Shown here piece after piece: positions 6,977 to 14,172 of a stretch of 21,498 bases of DNA. This stretch comes from Deltaproteobacteria bacterium (GTDB lineage Bacteria; Desulfobacterota_B; Binatia; UBA9968): NCBI GenBank assembly GCA_016193385.1, contig JACPSF010000383.1, positions 1 through 21,498 of the forward strand, read 5' to 3'. A model generated the notes under the pieces. That model worked only from the letters and a program-made list of their open reading frames with translations. It made no database searches and had not been told where the DNA came from. The translations under genes and the position numbers were made by a program. Position 1 is the stretch's first letter, and every line of letters begins with the position of its first letter.

Positions 6977-8323
6977 TTAAGCGATTCCCAACTCCTCGAT
7001 CTTGCGATAAAGGGAGGAGAGACTGATGTCCAGAAGCCGGGCGGCCTCTTTGCGGTCCTGGCCCACCTCTTCCAAAACCCGGCGGATGTGCTGCCGTTCG
7101 TACTGCCTGAGCGCCTCCTTCAGCTCATAGGTGAAAGGCGGCGGGGTGTCCTTGCCCTCCGTAATGGCGCGCGGCAGGTGCTCGAGAGCGATCCAATCGC
7201 CGTCTGCCAGGATCATGGTGTGCTCGATGACGTTGTCTAGTTCGCGGACGTTCCCCTTCCACGGCAGGGACATGAGCGTGCGGATAACGGCGCCGTCGGC
7301 CCCCCTGAAGTTCTTCTTTAGTTCCGGGTTGTGCTTTTGAACCAAGTGCTCGACCAGCAGGGGAATATCTTCGGGTCTTTCCCGCAGCGGAGGAATGTGA
7401 ATCTCCATGATGTTCAAGCGATAATAAAGGTCATCACGGAAGCGACCCGCCTCGACCTCCTTCAGCAAATCCCGGTTAGTGGCGGCGAGGACGCGCACGT
7501 CGATCCGCCGCGGGGTGGTGCTGCCGATCGGCAGAATCTCCTTGGCCTCCAGGGCCCTCAGGAGCTTAACCTGGAGGTGCTGGGGTATTTCGCCGATCTC
7601 GTCCAAAAAAATAGTCCCTCCTCTGGCCTTTTCGAAAAGCCCCTCCTGATTGGCAAAGGCCCCGGTAAAAGAGCCTTTCAGATGCCCAAAGAGAAGGCTC
7701 TCCAGCAGCGTCTCCGGCAGAGCCCCGCAGTTAACCGGCAAAAAGAGCTTGTCTTTGCGGTCGCTGTGGGCATGGATCGCACGCGCGATCAACTCCTTAC
7801 CCGTACCGCTTTCGCCGCTAATGAGGACCGTGGTTTGCGTCGGCGCGACTTTCGTCACGATCCCCAGCAGGTCTTTCAAAGACTTGCTCTTGCCGATCAC
7901 GTCCAGAAACTCATAATCCCGATGGACGCGGCGCCTAAGAAATTGAACTTCTTCCGCCTGATGACGAAGCTCGATGAGCTGAATGATCCGGTTGGCCACC
8001 TCTTCGGGGGGAACGGGTTTCAGGAAATAGTCCTGCGCCCCGTGACGGATCGCCGCTATGGCCGTCTCAACGGAAGGCTGGGAGGCTATGAGCACCACCA
8101 AGGTTCGCGGCGAAAGCTCCTGAGCCTGCCTGAGGAGTTCAAGATAGGCCCCCTGACGCAGATCCACCTCCAGCAGGGCAAGATCGATATCTCTCCCCTG
8201 AAGCGCTTCCAGGATAGCGGGGGGATCCTGAGCCTTCTGCATCTCAAAACCCTCCTTGCTGAGGAGGGCGAGAAGGGCTTCGCTAAAGGATCCATCGTTA
8301 TCAGCAATCAATATGCGGGGCAC
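6977..8323 (-). CDS. Sigma-54-dependent NtrC-family transcriptional activator with degenerate receiver domain
   Basis: The protein has 448 residues in three domains. A CheY-like receiver spans 1-115, an AAA+ sigma-54 interaction domain about 138-375 (Walker A GESGTGKE 170-177, GSFTGA loop 217-222, Walker B FLDE near 239-242), and a Fis-type helix-turn-helix about 405-448. The receiver is atypical. The phospho-acceptor position in LALLEVDL is Glu52 instead of Asp, the switch Thr is Ala80, and the acidic patch reads D-N-D at 8-10; Lys102 is kept. The sigma-54 loop reads GSFTGA, and the normally ESELFGHEKG lead-in reads ESLLFGHLKG. The start is a GTG at 8323 with GGAGAGG 7 bases upstream. No sensor kinase is nearby. 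Two sigma-54 promoters at 9741-9756 and 9884-9899 are obvious candidate targets. It is probably cotranscribed with the two upstream di-iron genes. Confidence 0.93.
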   Translation of the reverse strand: MPRILIADNDGSFSEALLALLSKEGFEMQKAQDPPAILEALQGRDIDLALLEVDLRQGAYLELLRQAQELSPRTLVVLIASQPSVETAIAAIRHGAQDYFLKPVPPEEVANRIIQLIELRHQAEEVQFLRRRVHRDYEFLDVIGKSKSLKDLLGIVTKVAPTQTTVLISGESGTGKELIARAIHAHSDRKDKLFLPVNCGALPETLLESLLFGHLKGSFTGAFANQEGLFEKARGGTIFLDEIGEIPQHLQVKLLRALEAKEILPIGSTTPRRIDVRVLAATNRDLLKEVEAGRFRDDLYYRLNIMEIHIPPLRERPEDIPLLVEHLVQKHNPELKKNFRGADGAVIRTLMSLPWKGNVRELDNVIEHTMILADGDWIALEHLPRAITEGKDTPPPFTYELKEALRQYERQHIRRVLEEVGQDRKEAARLLDISLSSLYRKIEELGIA

Positions 8324-8418
8324 AATTCAACCTCTCCAGCCCGAAGAAACTGGGCAAATCTTCTTTACCTCAAATTTAGCCGGGGATACAAGAGGCAGAA
8401 TTTAATGGAGTGGCGGGA

Positions 8419-8934
8419 TCAAAGACGCTCGGCGGCACGCAAGAGATCGGGATCTTTGCAGAATTGATAGAGGGCTGATTTGAGCTTCTCTTTCTGGACG
8501 CCCGCGGGAGACCCCAGGCTCTCCATAACCTTAATCACCTCGGGGCCCCCTAGCTGGAGAAGTTTGCTGTAAATGGCATCAATTTCCGAGGTCTCAATTT
8601 TCAGGGCGATTCTGAAGGCCGCGTCGACACTGATCGAGGGGATTCCCGTGCCGAGATAGGCGCTGATCTGCGCCTCAAGCTCCTCGGCCTTTTCGCGGGT
8701 GATGGAAGGGTCTAATAAAGGTCCATCGGGGTAACGGCCCATCAACTCTTTACAGGCCAGAAGCATGGAAGAGTGGTGCTCTTCGTCCAAGGCCATCTGC
8801 CACCAGAAATCCCTGAGTTCGGGATGGTGGAGGAAAAGATGGGAGAAGCGGTAGTAGACCTTCCCGACCAGCCGCTCGAGCTCGGCGAATTTTTCCAGCG
8901 GATCAAATTGAGGTTCGGCCATGATAGTCTTCAA
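8419..8934 (-). CDS. Ferritin-like/rubrerythrin-like protein
   Basis: The protein has 171 residues, mostly helical. The first half has the ferritin-like pattern: Glu18 in FAELERL, then ALDEEHHSSML with an E51-x-x-H54 ligand pair. The second half has Glu114 and Glu117 (LKIETSEIDAIY), but I see no second ExxH, so a canonical second metal-binding half is incomplete. The likely role is metal binding or peroxide/oxygen handling, by analogy with rubrerythrin; the reaction is not determinable. It begins only 15 bases after the PaaA-like gene and almost certainly shares its transcript. The start is uncertain: TTG at 8934 has an AGGGG upstream, while an ATG at 8922 would shorten the protein by four residues. 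The regulator gene follows on the same strand after about 95 bases. Confidence 0.75.
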   Translation of the reverse strand: MKTIMAEPQFDPLEKFAELERLVGKVYYRFSHLFLHHPELRDFWWQMALDEEHHSSMLLACKELMGRYPDGPLLDPSITREKAEELEAQISAYLGTGIPSISVDAAFRIALKIETSEIDAIYSKLLQLGGPEVIKVMESLGSPAGVQKEKLKSALYQFCKDPDLLRAAERL

Positions 8935-8949
8935 GGATCAGCCCCTGTT

Positions 8950-9693
8950 TTAGAGGAACTTTCTCCCCACCGCTTCATCCGGGACTTCCAATCCCATCTC
9001 TGCAATGAGCGGGTTGACCTCCTCGATATATTCCCTCCTCGCCTCCGCATTGGTCCGGCGTTTGAGACCCCACTCCAGGTACCGCAAGCAACGGCGCGAG
9101 GTTGACCGGCCGAACATATCGAGGGCCAGAGGATACCAGCGGTTAACTGCCTGCTGTGCCTCGACTCTGCCTTTGGCGTCGCCGCAGAGCTCTGTGATCT
9201 GCTTCTGGCCGTAGGCGATATGCTGCATCTCCTCGCTGATAATGACCGGCAGAAGCGCGGTCTCGTTTAAGGGGAGGTAGCTGCTGTCGACAAACTCTTC
9301 CAGTTGGTATTTCCCCACGCGATCGATCAGGAAGGAGAACACAGCGACGTCTCCCCAGGTAGGAAGATCGCTCATCTTTAAGGCGTCGAGATAACGCTCA
9401 GAGCTCTGCCTCCAGAGTAGCGATGTCCCGTCCGAGTTGATCTCCTTCAGCAGACGGTTGAATTTGCGAAAGTGATCGATCTCTTCGCCGATCATCCGCG
9501 ATAGCTGGTACATGTCGTCCACAGTTGGCGCCTTGAGAAGCCATCTCGCGCCATAAACATGAGCGCTTCCGATCTCACAGTCCGCCTGGATGGTGAGGAC
9601 GCGGCTCACCAACTCCTGATACTCCGGAGGCATCTCTCCAAATTCTTTGGCACTGATCTTCTCGTGAAACACTGCTCCGGGTCCTTTTCCCAC
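8950..9693 (-). CDS. PaaA/BoxB-like di-iron (phenylacetic acid catabolic family) protein
   Basis: The protein has 247 residues. Its metal-ligand series is Glu40 (ADCEIGSAH), E71-x-x-H74 (GEEIDHFRKF), Asp124 (LIDRVGKYQLEEF) and E155-x-x-H158 (SEEMQHIAYGQ). This is the E...ExxH...D...ExxH arrangement known from the oxygenase subunits PaaA and BoxB, which epoxidise aromatic-CoA thioesters using oxygen. All ligands are present, so an active di-iron centre is expected. It is shorter than PaaA and much shorter than BoxB, and no paaB/C/D/E or boxA partner lies nearby, so it may act alone as an oxygen-reactive or protective enzyme. The GTG start at 9693 has GGAGGT about 4 bases upstream and lies about 37 bases behind a near-perfect sigma-54 promoter (9741-9756). 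It leads the - strand unit divergent from the benzoyl-CoA reductase genes. The substrate is unknown. Confidence 0.8.
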   Translation of the reverse strand: MGKGPGAVFHEKISAKEFGEMPPEYQELVSRVLTIQADCEIGSAHVYGARWLLKAPTVDDMYQLSRMIGEEIDHFRKFNRLLKEINSDGTSLLWRQSSERYLDALKMSDLPTWGDVAVFSFLIDRVGKYQLEEFVDSSYLPLNETALLPVIISEEMQHIAYGQKQITELCGDAKGRVEAQQAVNRWYPLALDMFGRSTSRRCLRYLEWGLKRRTNAEARREYIEEVNPLIAEMGLEVPDEAVGRKFL

Positions 9694-9740
9694 AGAGACC
9701 TCCGACTCGGACGAGTGGCTTTGACCCAGTGGTTATGCCG

Positions 9741-9756
9741 AGCAAAGGTCGTGCCA
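9741..9756 (-). promoter_or_regulatory. Sigma-54 (-24/-12) promoter for the di-iron/regulator unit
   Basis: On the - strand the sequence reads TGGCACG-ACCT-TTGCT, an exact match to the sigma-54 consensus TGGCACG-N4-TTGCW with the required 10-base GG-to-GC spacing. Transcription would start near 9730, giving a leader of about 37 bases with a GGAGGT ribosome binding site before the GTG at 9693. Confidence 0.85.
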
Positions 9757-9811
9757 CAAAAAAACCAACGAAATAGAGGCCTGAAATCCGAGAATTAAGA
9801 ATCTGTGTCCC

Positions 9812-9851
9812 CGGCTTTCCTACTTTTAAGAAGCAGACTCTTTCGGCTTTC
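9812..9851. promoter_or_regulatory. Candidate activator-binding direct repeat between the divergent promoters
   Basis: The octamer CGGCTTTC occurs at 9812-9819 and again at 9844-9851, each followed within two bases by ACTT. The copies are 32 bp apart, almost exactly three helical turns, so they lie on the same DNA face. They sit between the two sigma-54 promoters, where an NtrC-type activator could serve both. This is position and phasing only; the sites are closer to the promoters than typical enhancers. Confidence 0.3.
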
Positions 9852-9883
9852 GACTTCCTGCCGCGCCAGACCTAAATTTTGAC

Positions 9884-9899
9884 TGGCATATATCTTGCT
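9884..9899 (+). promoter_or_regulatory. Sigma-54 (-24/-12) promoter for the benzoyl-CoA reductase operon
   Basis: TGGCATA-TATC-TTGCT keeps the invariant GG and GC dinucleotides separated by 10 bases; only the CG of the -24 box is changed to TA. The start point would be near 9910, about 20 bases before ATG 9930. That places the upstream in-frame TTG at 9879 outside the transcript and supports ATG 9930 as the start. Confidence 0.78.
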
Positions 9900-9929
9900 G
9901 AACACCGAATTAGAAAGCGAGCGGGATCC

Positions 9930-11105
9930 ATGAAGGATGATAAAGTGAGTACGACCATCGATGCTCTCGTTTCCAAGTATCGAGAGATCGTGGAAGAGTC
10001 CTCCCTCAGCTATGCAGCGGAGTGGAAGGCCAGGCACGCGGGGCGAAAGCTAGTGGGATGCTACCCGGTCTACACTCCGTTAGAGATCATTCACGCTGGC
10101 GGCATGCTGCCGGTAGGCGTGATGGGAGGCGGAAACCGCCTTGAGATCGCCCACGCCGATTCCCGCTTTCAGTCCTTCGTCTGCTCAATCGTGAAAAGTA
10201 CGCTCGAGTTGGGGCTTACCGGCAAGCTCGAGATACTGGACGGGATCGTCTTTCACTCGATCTGTGATCCGGCCAGGAATCTCGCCAGCGTGTTTAAGCG
10301 GAACTTCCCCAACCTAATGGTCGAATATATCCACTTCCCGCAAAATATGACTTCCAAGCACACCGCGGCCTATCTCGCAGCGGAATACCAAAGGCTTAAG
10401 GCGAGCTACGAGAGCCTCACGGGCAGGCCGATCACGGACACGGAGCTGCGCGAGAGCATTCGCCTCTACAACGAGCAGCGCCGTCTCATGCGCGACCTCT
10501 ACCGCATCCGCAGCGAGAACCCGCAGAACCTCTCCACCGTCGAAAGCTATGTTCTCACCCGGATCGGAACACTCCTGCCCCCCGAGGAGCACGTCGGCAT
10601 ATTAAAGGAGGCGATCGCCGCTATCGCCCAAAGGGACGAAAAGCCCAAGGATCGCATCAAGGTCGTCCTCGAGGGCTCCTTCTGTGAACAGCCGCCGCTG
10701 GAATTGATAGAGGGGCTTGAGGCCGCGGGCTGCTACATCCTGGATGACGACTTCCTTTTGGGCTGGCGCTGGTTCTCGAAGGATATCCCGGTTGAAGGCG
10801 ATCCGATCCAGAATCTCGCCCAGGCCTACCTCGATCGGAGCGTCTTCTCGGGGGTCAAACACGACACCCGAGAGCCCAAGGCCAAGCACCTCATAGATAA
10901 AGTGAAAGAGACCGGAGCGGATGCGGCGCTCATCCTCGCCGCCAAGTTCTGCGAGCCGGCGCTGTTTGACTACGCCCTCTACCGCAGGGCTTTGGAGGCG
11001 GAGGGAATACCCCACTTGTTTCTCGAGTTTGAGGAGAAGATGTGGATCTTCGAAAAGGCAAGGACCGAGGTGGAGACTTTTGTCGAATCGATGCTGTTTG
11101 ATTAG
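9930..11105 (+). CDS. bzdN: Benzoyl-CoA reductase subunit, BcrC/BadD/BzdN-like
   Basis: The protein has 391 residues of the HgdB/BcrB/BcrC (2-hydroxyacyl-CoA dehydratase-like) fold. Conserved cysteines suited to cluster binding are Cys44 (VGCYPVYTPLEIIHAGG), Cys85 (FVCSIVKS) and Cys112 (SICDPARN) in the first half, and Cys252 (SFCEQPP), Cys268 and Cys341 (KFCEPALFDY) in the second. With the BcrB-like partner it forms the active-site module that reduces the aromatic ring of benzoyl-CoA by two electrons; the ATPase subunits downstream drive electron transfer. It is the first gene of a four-gene set ordered as in badDEFG and bzdNOPQ. The ATG at 9930 is chosen over TTG 9879 because the sigma-54 promoter lies between them. 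A related reductase for a substituted benzoyl-CoA is possible. Confidence 0.85.
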   Translation: MKDDKVSTTIDALVSKYREIVEESSLSYAAEWKARHAGRKLVGCYPVYTPLEIIHAGGMLPVGVMGGGNRLEIAHADSRFQSFVCSIVKSTLELGLTGKLEILDGIVFHSICDPARNLASVFKRNFPNLMVEYIHFPQNMTSKHTAAYLAAEYQRLKASYESLTGRPITDTELRESIRLYNEQRRLMRDLYRIRSENPQNLSTVESYVLTRIGTLLPPEEHVGILKEAIAAIAQRDEKPKDRIKVVLEGSFCEQPPLELIEGLEAAGCYILDDDFLLGWRWFSKDIPVEGDPIQNLAQAYLDRSVFSGVKHDTREPKAKHLIDKVKETGADAALILAAKFCEPALFDYALYRRALEAEGIPHLFLEFEEKMWIFEKARTEVETFVESMLFD

Positions 11106-11114
11106 GAGAGGCTA

Positions 11115-12413
11115 ATGGCGAAAAAAGAAGCCGTAAAAACTAGCTACCAGGGGCAGATCCACCTGCTGCAGAAAGATCTCATGGGGAACTACTTTGCGTC
11201 TCTGACGCGCGCCGCCGAGCAGGGAGAGGGTAAAGCCGCCTATATGCTGATCAGCGGCAATCCGGTAGAACTCGTGCTGGCTTTCGACATGATCCCAGTC
11301 TACCCCGAAATTAACGCCCTCCAGCTAGCGGTAAAGAAAGTTGCCCTCCCTTATATTCAGAAAGCAGAGGAGATGGGTTACTCGATCGATAACTGCGCCT
11401 ATGTCAAAGCGGACGTCGGCCTGTTCTTAGGGGACCGTAAAACCCCCTTCGCCACCATCCCGTCCCCTTCTTTGATTCTCTGTAACTATGTCGGGTGCAA
11501 CGTTTACCTCCAGTGGTTTGAACACCTGGCGGAATACTCGCAGGCGGAAATCTTCAACCTGGACGTCCCGTTCAATCGCGAACCTTCCGGCAAACCCTCG
11601 AAGCAAGACCTCGAATACGTCGTCAAGCAGCTAGAGGAGCTGATTGAGGTATGCGAGCGGATCACCGGTAAGAAGTTCGACTATCAAAAGCTGCAAAAAA
11701 TCGTCTCCTACTCGGGGCAGACGGGCGAACTCTGGTCTCGCATCAAGGGGCTCACCAAGCACATCCCGTCCCCCTTCGACGCCTACTTCGACTCCGTCAC
11801 CATGATGGCTCCCCTTTACTGCCTGAGAGGCACCGAAGGAGGGCTCAGGTTTTTTGAGGCTGCCTACAAAGAGATGGAAGAGAAGGTTCGGCTCGGTATG
11901 GGGCCCCTGCCCCAAGAGCGCTTCCGGTTCGTCATCGAAGGCCCGCCTCCCTGGCCCTATCTCCGGACCTTCCGAGATCTCTTTGCCAAGTGGGGCGCCG
12001 TGGCCGTTGCCTCGACCTACTCCACAGTGGGCGGCCTCTGGGAGTTCGGCTTTAAACACGACCCCAACCGGCCGCTGGAATCGATCGCGGAGCACATGCT
12101 GGAGTGGAATCTCACCAACCGGAACTTCCTCCAACGCTACGACCAGATCCGCCGCTACGTGGAGGAATGGTCCGCGGACGCGCTCGTGATCCATTCCGTG
12201 AAAAGCTGCCGGCTTTTCTCCGCGGGACAAGGGGACATGCGCGAGTACTTCACCAAGGAGCTGGGCATCCCGACCTTGCTGATCGAATCCGATATCGAGG
12301 ACCCGAGGTACTTCTCCGAGGCACAGATGAAAAACCGGGTCGACGCATTTTTTGAATCCCTAGAACACAAGAAAATTTTGCGCCAGGCCTCAGCCCCAGG
12401 AGGCGAGAGATGA
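11115..12413 (+). CDS. bzdO: Benzoyl-CoA reductase subunit, BcrB/BadE/BzdO-like
   Basis: The protein has 432 residues, the typical length of the larger HgdB-like subunit. The N-terminal region has the BcrB pattern [14 protein letters not shown] (Cys94), then [23 protein letters not shown] (Cys123, Cys128), the likely cluster ligands of the catalytic pair. Later landmarks are YCLRGTEGG and, near the C-terminus, [17 protein letters not shown]. It should pair with the preceding subunit to bind benzoyl-CoA and the active-site cluster. The ATG at 11115 has AGGAG overlapping the stop codon of the upstream gene, 9 bases away. Its stop overlaps the start of the first ATPase gene by 4 bases (ATGA), so stoichiometric translation is expected. 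Confidence 0.86.
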   Translation: MAKKEAVKTSYQGQIHLLQKDLMGNYFASLTRAAEQGEGKAAYMLISGNPVELVLAFDMIPVYPEINALQLAVKKVALPYIQKAEEMGYSIDNCAYVKADVGLFLGDRKTPFATIPSPSLILCNYVGCNVYLQWFEHLAEYSQAEIFNLDVPFNREPSGKPSKQDLEYVVKQLEELIEVCERITGKKFDYQKLQKIVSYSGQTGELWSRIKGLTKHIPSPFDAYFDSVTMMAPLYCLRGTEGGLRFFEAAYKEMEEKVRLGMGPLPQERFRFVIEGPPPWPYLRTFRDLFAKWGAVAVASTYSTVGGLWEFGFKHDPNRPLESIAEHMLEWNLTNRNFLQRYDQIRRYVEEWSADALVIHSVKSCRLFSAGQGDMREYFTKELGIPTLLIESDIEDPRYFSEAQMKNRVDAFFESLEHKKILRQASAPGGER

Positions 12414-13234
12414 TTTACGCTGCGGGAATCGATGTTGGCTCCACCCAGACCAAAGGGATCATCATCAACGACCGCATGGAGATCGTCGCGCGAGCCCTGA
12501 CAGACACGGGCGCCTACGTGATACGGGCCGCGGAGCGCTGCTTCCGCGAGGCCTTGCTCCAGGGCGGACTCAAAGAGGAGCAGGTGCTCTACGTCGTGGG
12601 CACGGGATACGGCCGCTACAAGGTTATGTTTGGCGACGCGCAAATCACCGAAATCAGCTGCCATGCCAAGGGAGCCTCTTACCTTTTTCCCCGCACCCGC
12701 ACCGTGATCGACATGGGCGGCCAGGACGCCAAAGGCATCAAGGTCGGCGAGGACGGGGAAGTGAAAGACTTCGTGATGAACGACAAATGCGCGGCTGGAA
12801 CGGGAAGGTTCCTCGCCAACTCAGCCGAGGCCTTAGGGCTTGGCCTGGACGAGATCGGGGGAATCTCTCTGAAGGCGAAAAACCCCGTGCGCCTGACCAC
12901 GGTGTGCACGGTCTTCGTCGAATCGGACATCATGTCCTACCTCGCCCAGGGGAAAAAGATCGAAGACATCCTGGGAGGCGTCCACAGCGCCATCGCCGCC
13001 CGCACGATTTCGCTGGTGCGGCGCGTCGGCATCGAGGAGGAGGTTACCTTTACCGGGGGAGTTTCACGTAACCTCGGAATGGTCAAAGCCTTGGAGGAAA
13101 AACTGGGGACGAAGCTCAACGTGAGCCCGGATTCCCATTTTGTCGGCGCCCTGGGCGCAAGCCTGTTCGCGCTGGAACGCGCGAGCAAAGGAGCGGGGCG
13201 AACGCCTCAGGAAAAGGCGCAAGCGGGTGCCTGA
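12410..13234 (+). CDS. bzdP: Benzoyl-CoA reductase ATPase/electron activator subunit, BcrA/BadF/BzdP-like
   Basis: The protein has 274 residues of the ASKHA (acetate kinase/Hsp70-fold) activator family. Phosphate-binding motifs are [11 protein letters not shown] (6-16) and [12 protein letters not shown] (101-112), with a C-terminal [13 protein letters not shown]. Cys127 ([11 protein letters not shown]) and Cys166 ([10 protein letters not shown]) occupy the positions that hold the bridging [4Fe-4S] cluster in HgdC. It hydrolyses ATP to raise the energy of electrons taken from ferredoxin and pass them to the catalytic pair. Thauera BcrA is much longer (over 400 residues); this short form fits the Azoarcus Bzd type. 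AGGAGG upstream and the ATGA overlap fix the start. Two dissimilar ATPases argue for a benzoyl-CoA reductase rather than a 2-hydroxyacyl-CoA dehydratase, which uses one. Confidence 0.87.
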   Translation: MIYAAGIDVGSTQTKGIIINDRMEIVARALTDTGAYVIRAAERCFREALLQGGLKEEQVLYVVGTGYGRYKVMFGDAQITEISCHAKGASYLFPRTRTVIDMGGQDAKGIKVGEDGEVKDFVMNDKCAAGTGRFLANSAEALGLGLDEIGGISLKAKNPVRLTTVCTVFVESDIMSYLAQGKKIEDILGGVHSAIAARTISLVRRVGIEEEVTFTGGVSRNLGMVKALEEKLGTKLNVSPDSHFVGALGASLFALERASKGAGRTPQEKAQAGA

Positions 13235-13276
13235 GTCTTCTGCCGCCAAGAGCTGAATCGGAGGGAGATGCACGTC

Positions 13277-14110
13277 ATGTCGTTTGTCGCGGGAATCGAT
13301 GTCGGGGCAAAATCTACCAAGGTCGTCATCCTGGATGATACCCAACATATTCGCGGCCAAGCCATCGTCCGAACCCAGACCGACTTCCCCGCAGTGGCCA
13401 AGGCGGCGCTGGAACTGGCCCTGCAGCCGTCAAGGCTCAAGCCGAGCGACCTCGGATATATCGCCACGACCGGATTCGGCCGCTACAACGTTCCCTTCCG
13501 CGACATCCAGATCACGGAGATTACCTGCGTTGCCCGCGGGGCCGTCTTCCTCTTTCCCAAAACCCGTTCCGTCCTGGACATTGGCGCTCAAAGCACGCGT
13601 GCCATCAGGGTGACGGAGAACGGGAAAGTGCGGGACTTCCGCACCAACGATAAGTGCGCGGCCGGCGCCGGAGGCTTCGTCGAGCGCGCGGCAAAATACC
13701 TTGAGGTCAAGATCGACGATGTGGGGAATCTCTCGGTCCAGGCGGAAAAACCGCAGACGATCAGCAGCGTGTGCGCGGTCCTGGCGGAATCGGAGATTAT
13801 CAATCATGTTTCCGCCGGAGAAACGGTGGAAAACATTCTGCGCGGCGTCCACAACTCGCTGGCCTCGCGCGCCATGGCCCTGTTGAAGCGGGCCGGCATG
13901 GAAGACGAGGTCACCTTCGTCGGCGGCGTGGCGCGCCAGCAAGGCATGGTCAAAGCCCTCGAGGAGACTTTGAAAAGAAAGGTCAACGTGGGAGCTGACC
14001 CGGAGATGGTGGGGGCGTTGGGCGCGGCGCTTCTAAGCCTGCGCCGGCTCGAAAAAATCCGCGCAGACGGCGGGCAAGCGGTAACAAAAGAGAACGCACG
14101 GGTAGCGTAA
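13277..14110 (+). CDS. bzdQ: Benzoyl-CoA reductase ATPase/electron activator subunit, BcrD/BadG/BzdQ-like
   Basis: The protein has 277 residues and is a paralogue of the preceding ATPase. Its motifs are GIDVGAKSTK (6-15), DIGAQSTRAIRV (101-112), NDKCAAGAGGF with Cys127, SSVCAVLAESEIINHVSAGE with Cys166, and GGVARQQGMVKAL. The second cysteine region matches BcrD better than BcrA. An ATG at 13268 lies only a few bases after GGAGGG; the ATG at 13277 is preferred because it puts both cluster cysteines at exactly 127 and 166, as in the paralogue, and gives a better ribosome-binding distance. With its partner it would form the heterodimeric ATP-dependent electron gate bridged by one [4Fe-4S] cluster. 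A gap of 42 bases separates the two ATPase genes, the widest within the four-gene set. Confidence 0.86.
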   Translation: MSFVAGIDVGAKSTKVVILDDTQHIRGQAIVRTQTDFPAVAKAALELALQPSRLKPSDLGYIATTGFGRYNVPFRDIQITEITCVARGAVFLFPKTRSVLDIGAQSTRAIRVTENGKVRDFRTNDKCAAGAGGFVERAAKYLEVKIDDVGNLSVQAEKPQTISSVCAVLAESEIINHVSAGETVENILRGVHNSLASRAMALLKRAGMEDEVTFVGGVARQQGMVKALEETLKRKVNVGADPEMVGALGAALLSLRRLEKIRADGGQAVTKENARVA

Positions 14111-14154
14111 ACGTTTGTTCAAAAGGTTTTGAACGATTTAAACGATTTGAACGT
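14111..14154. repeat. Short 9-bp-phased repeat array between reductase and dehydrogenase genes
   Basis: One GTTCAAAA unit is followed by TTTTGAACG, ATTTAAACG and ATTTGAACG at exact 9-bp steps. It is the same family as 3575-3650 and 4949-5022 but with a shortened left arm. It begins at the stop codon of the second ATPase gene and ends just before the AGGAG of the next gene. Confidence 0.7.
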
Positions 14155-14172
14155 ACAGATGAAGGAGACACG

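Noticed and set aside
8324..8418. Separate promoter or terminator between the ferritin-like and regulator genes
   Set aside because: No -24/-12 element is visible, and the only hairpin (GCCC/GGGC) is short and lacks a T-run; read-through seems more likely.
7331..8467. 378-codon open frame on the + strand opposite the regulator
   Set aside because: The - strand frame carries Walker A, Walker B and helix-turn-helix motifs; the + strand translation shows none.
9575..9757. 60-codon - strand frame overlapping the di-iron gene and its promoter
   Set aside because: It starts at the sigma-54 promoter itself, in another frame from the di-iron protein, and has no plausible domain.
9930..14110. Reading the four genes as a 2-hydroxyglutaryl-CoA dehydratase system
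   Set aside because: Dehydratases use a single homodimeric activator; here two distinct ATPase genes follow the two catalytic subunits, in an operon with BadH-like and KorAB genes.
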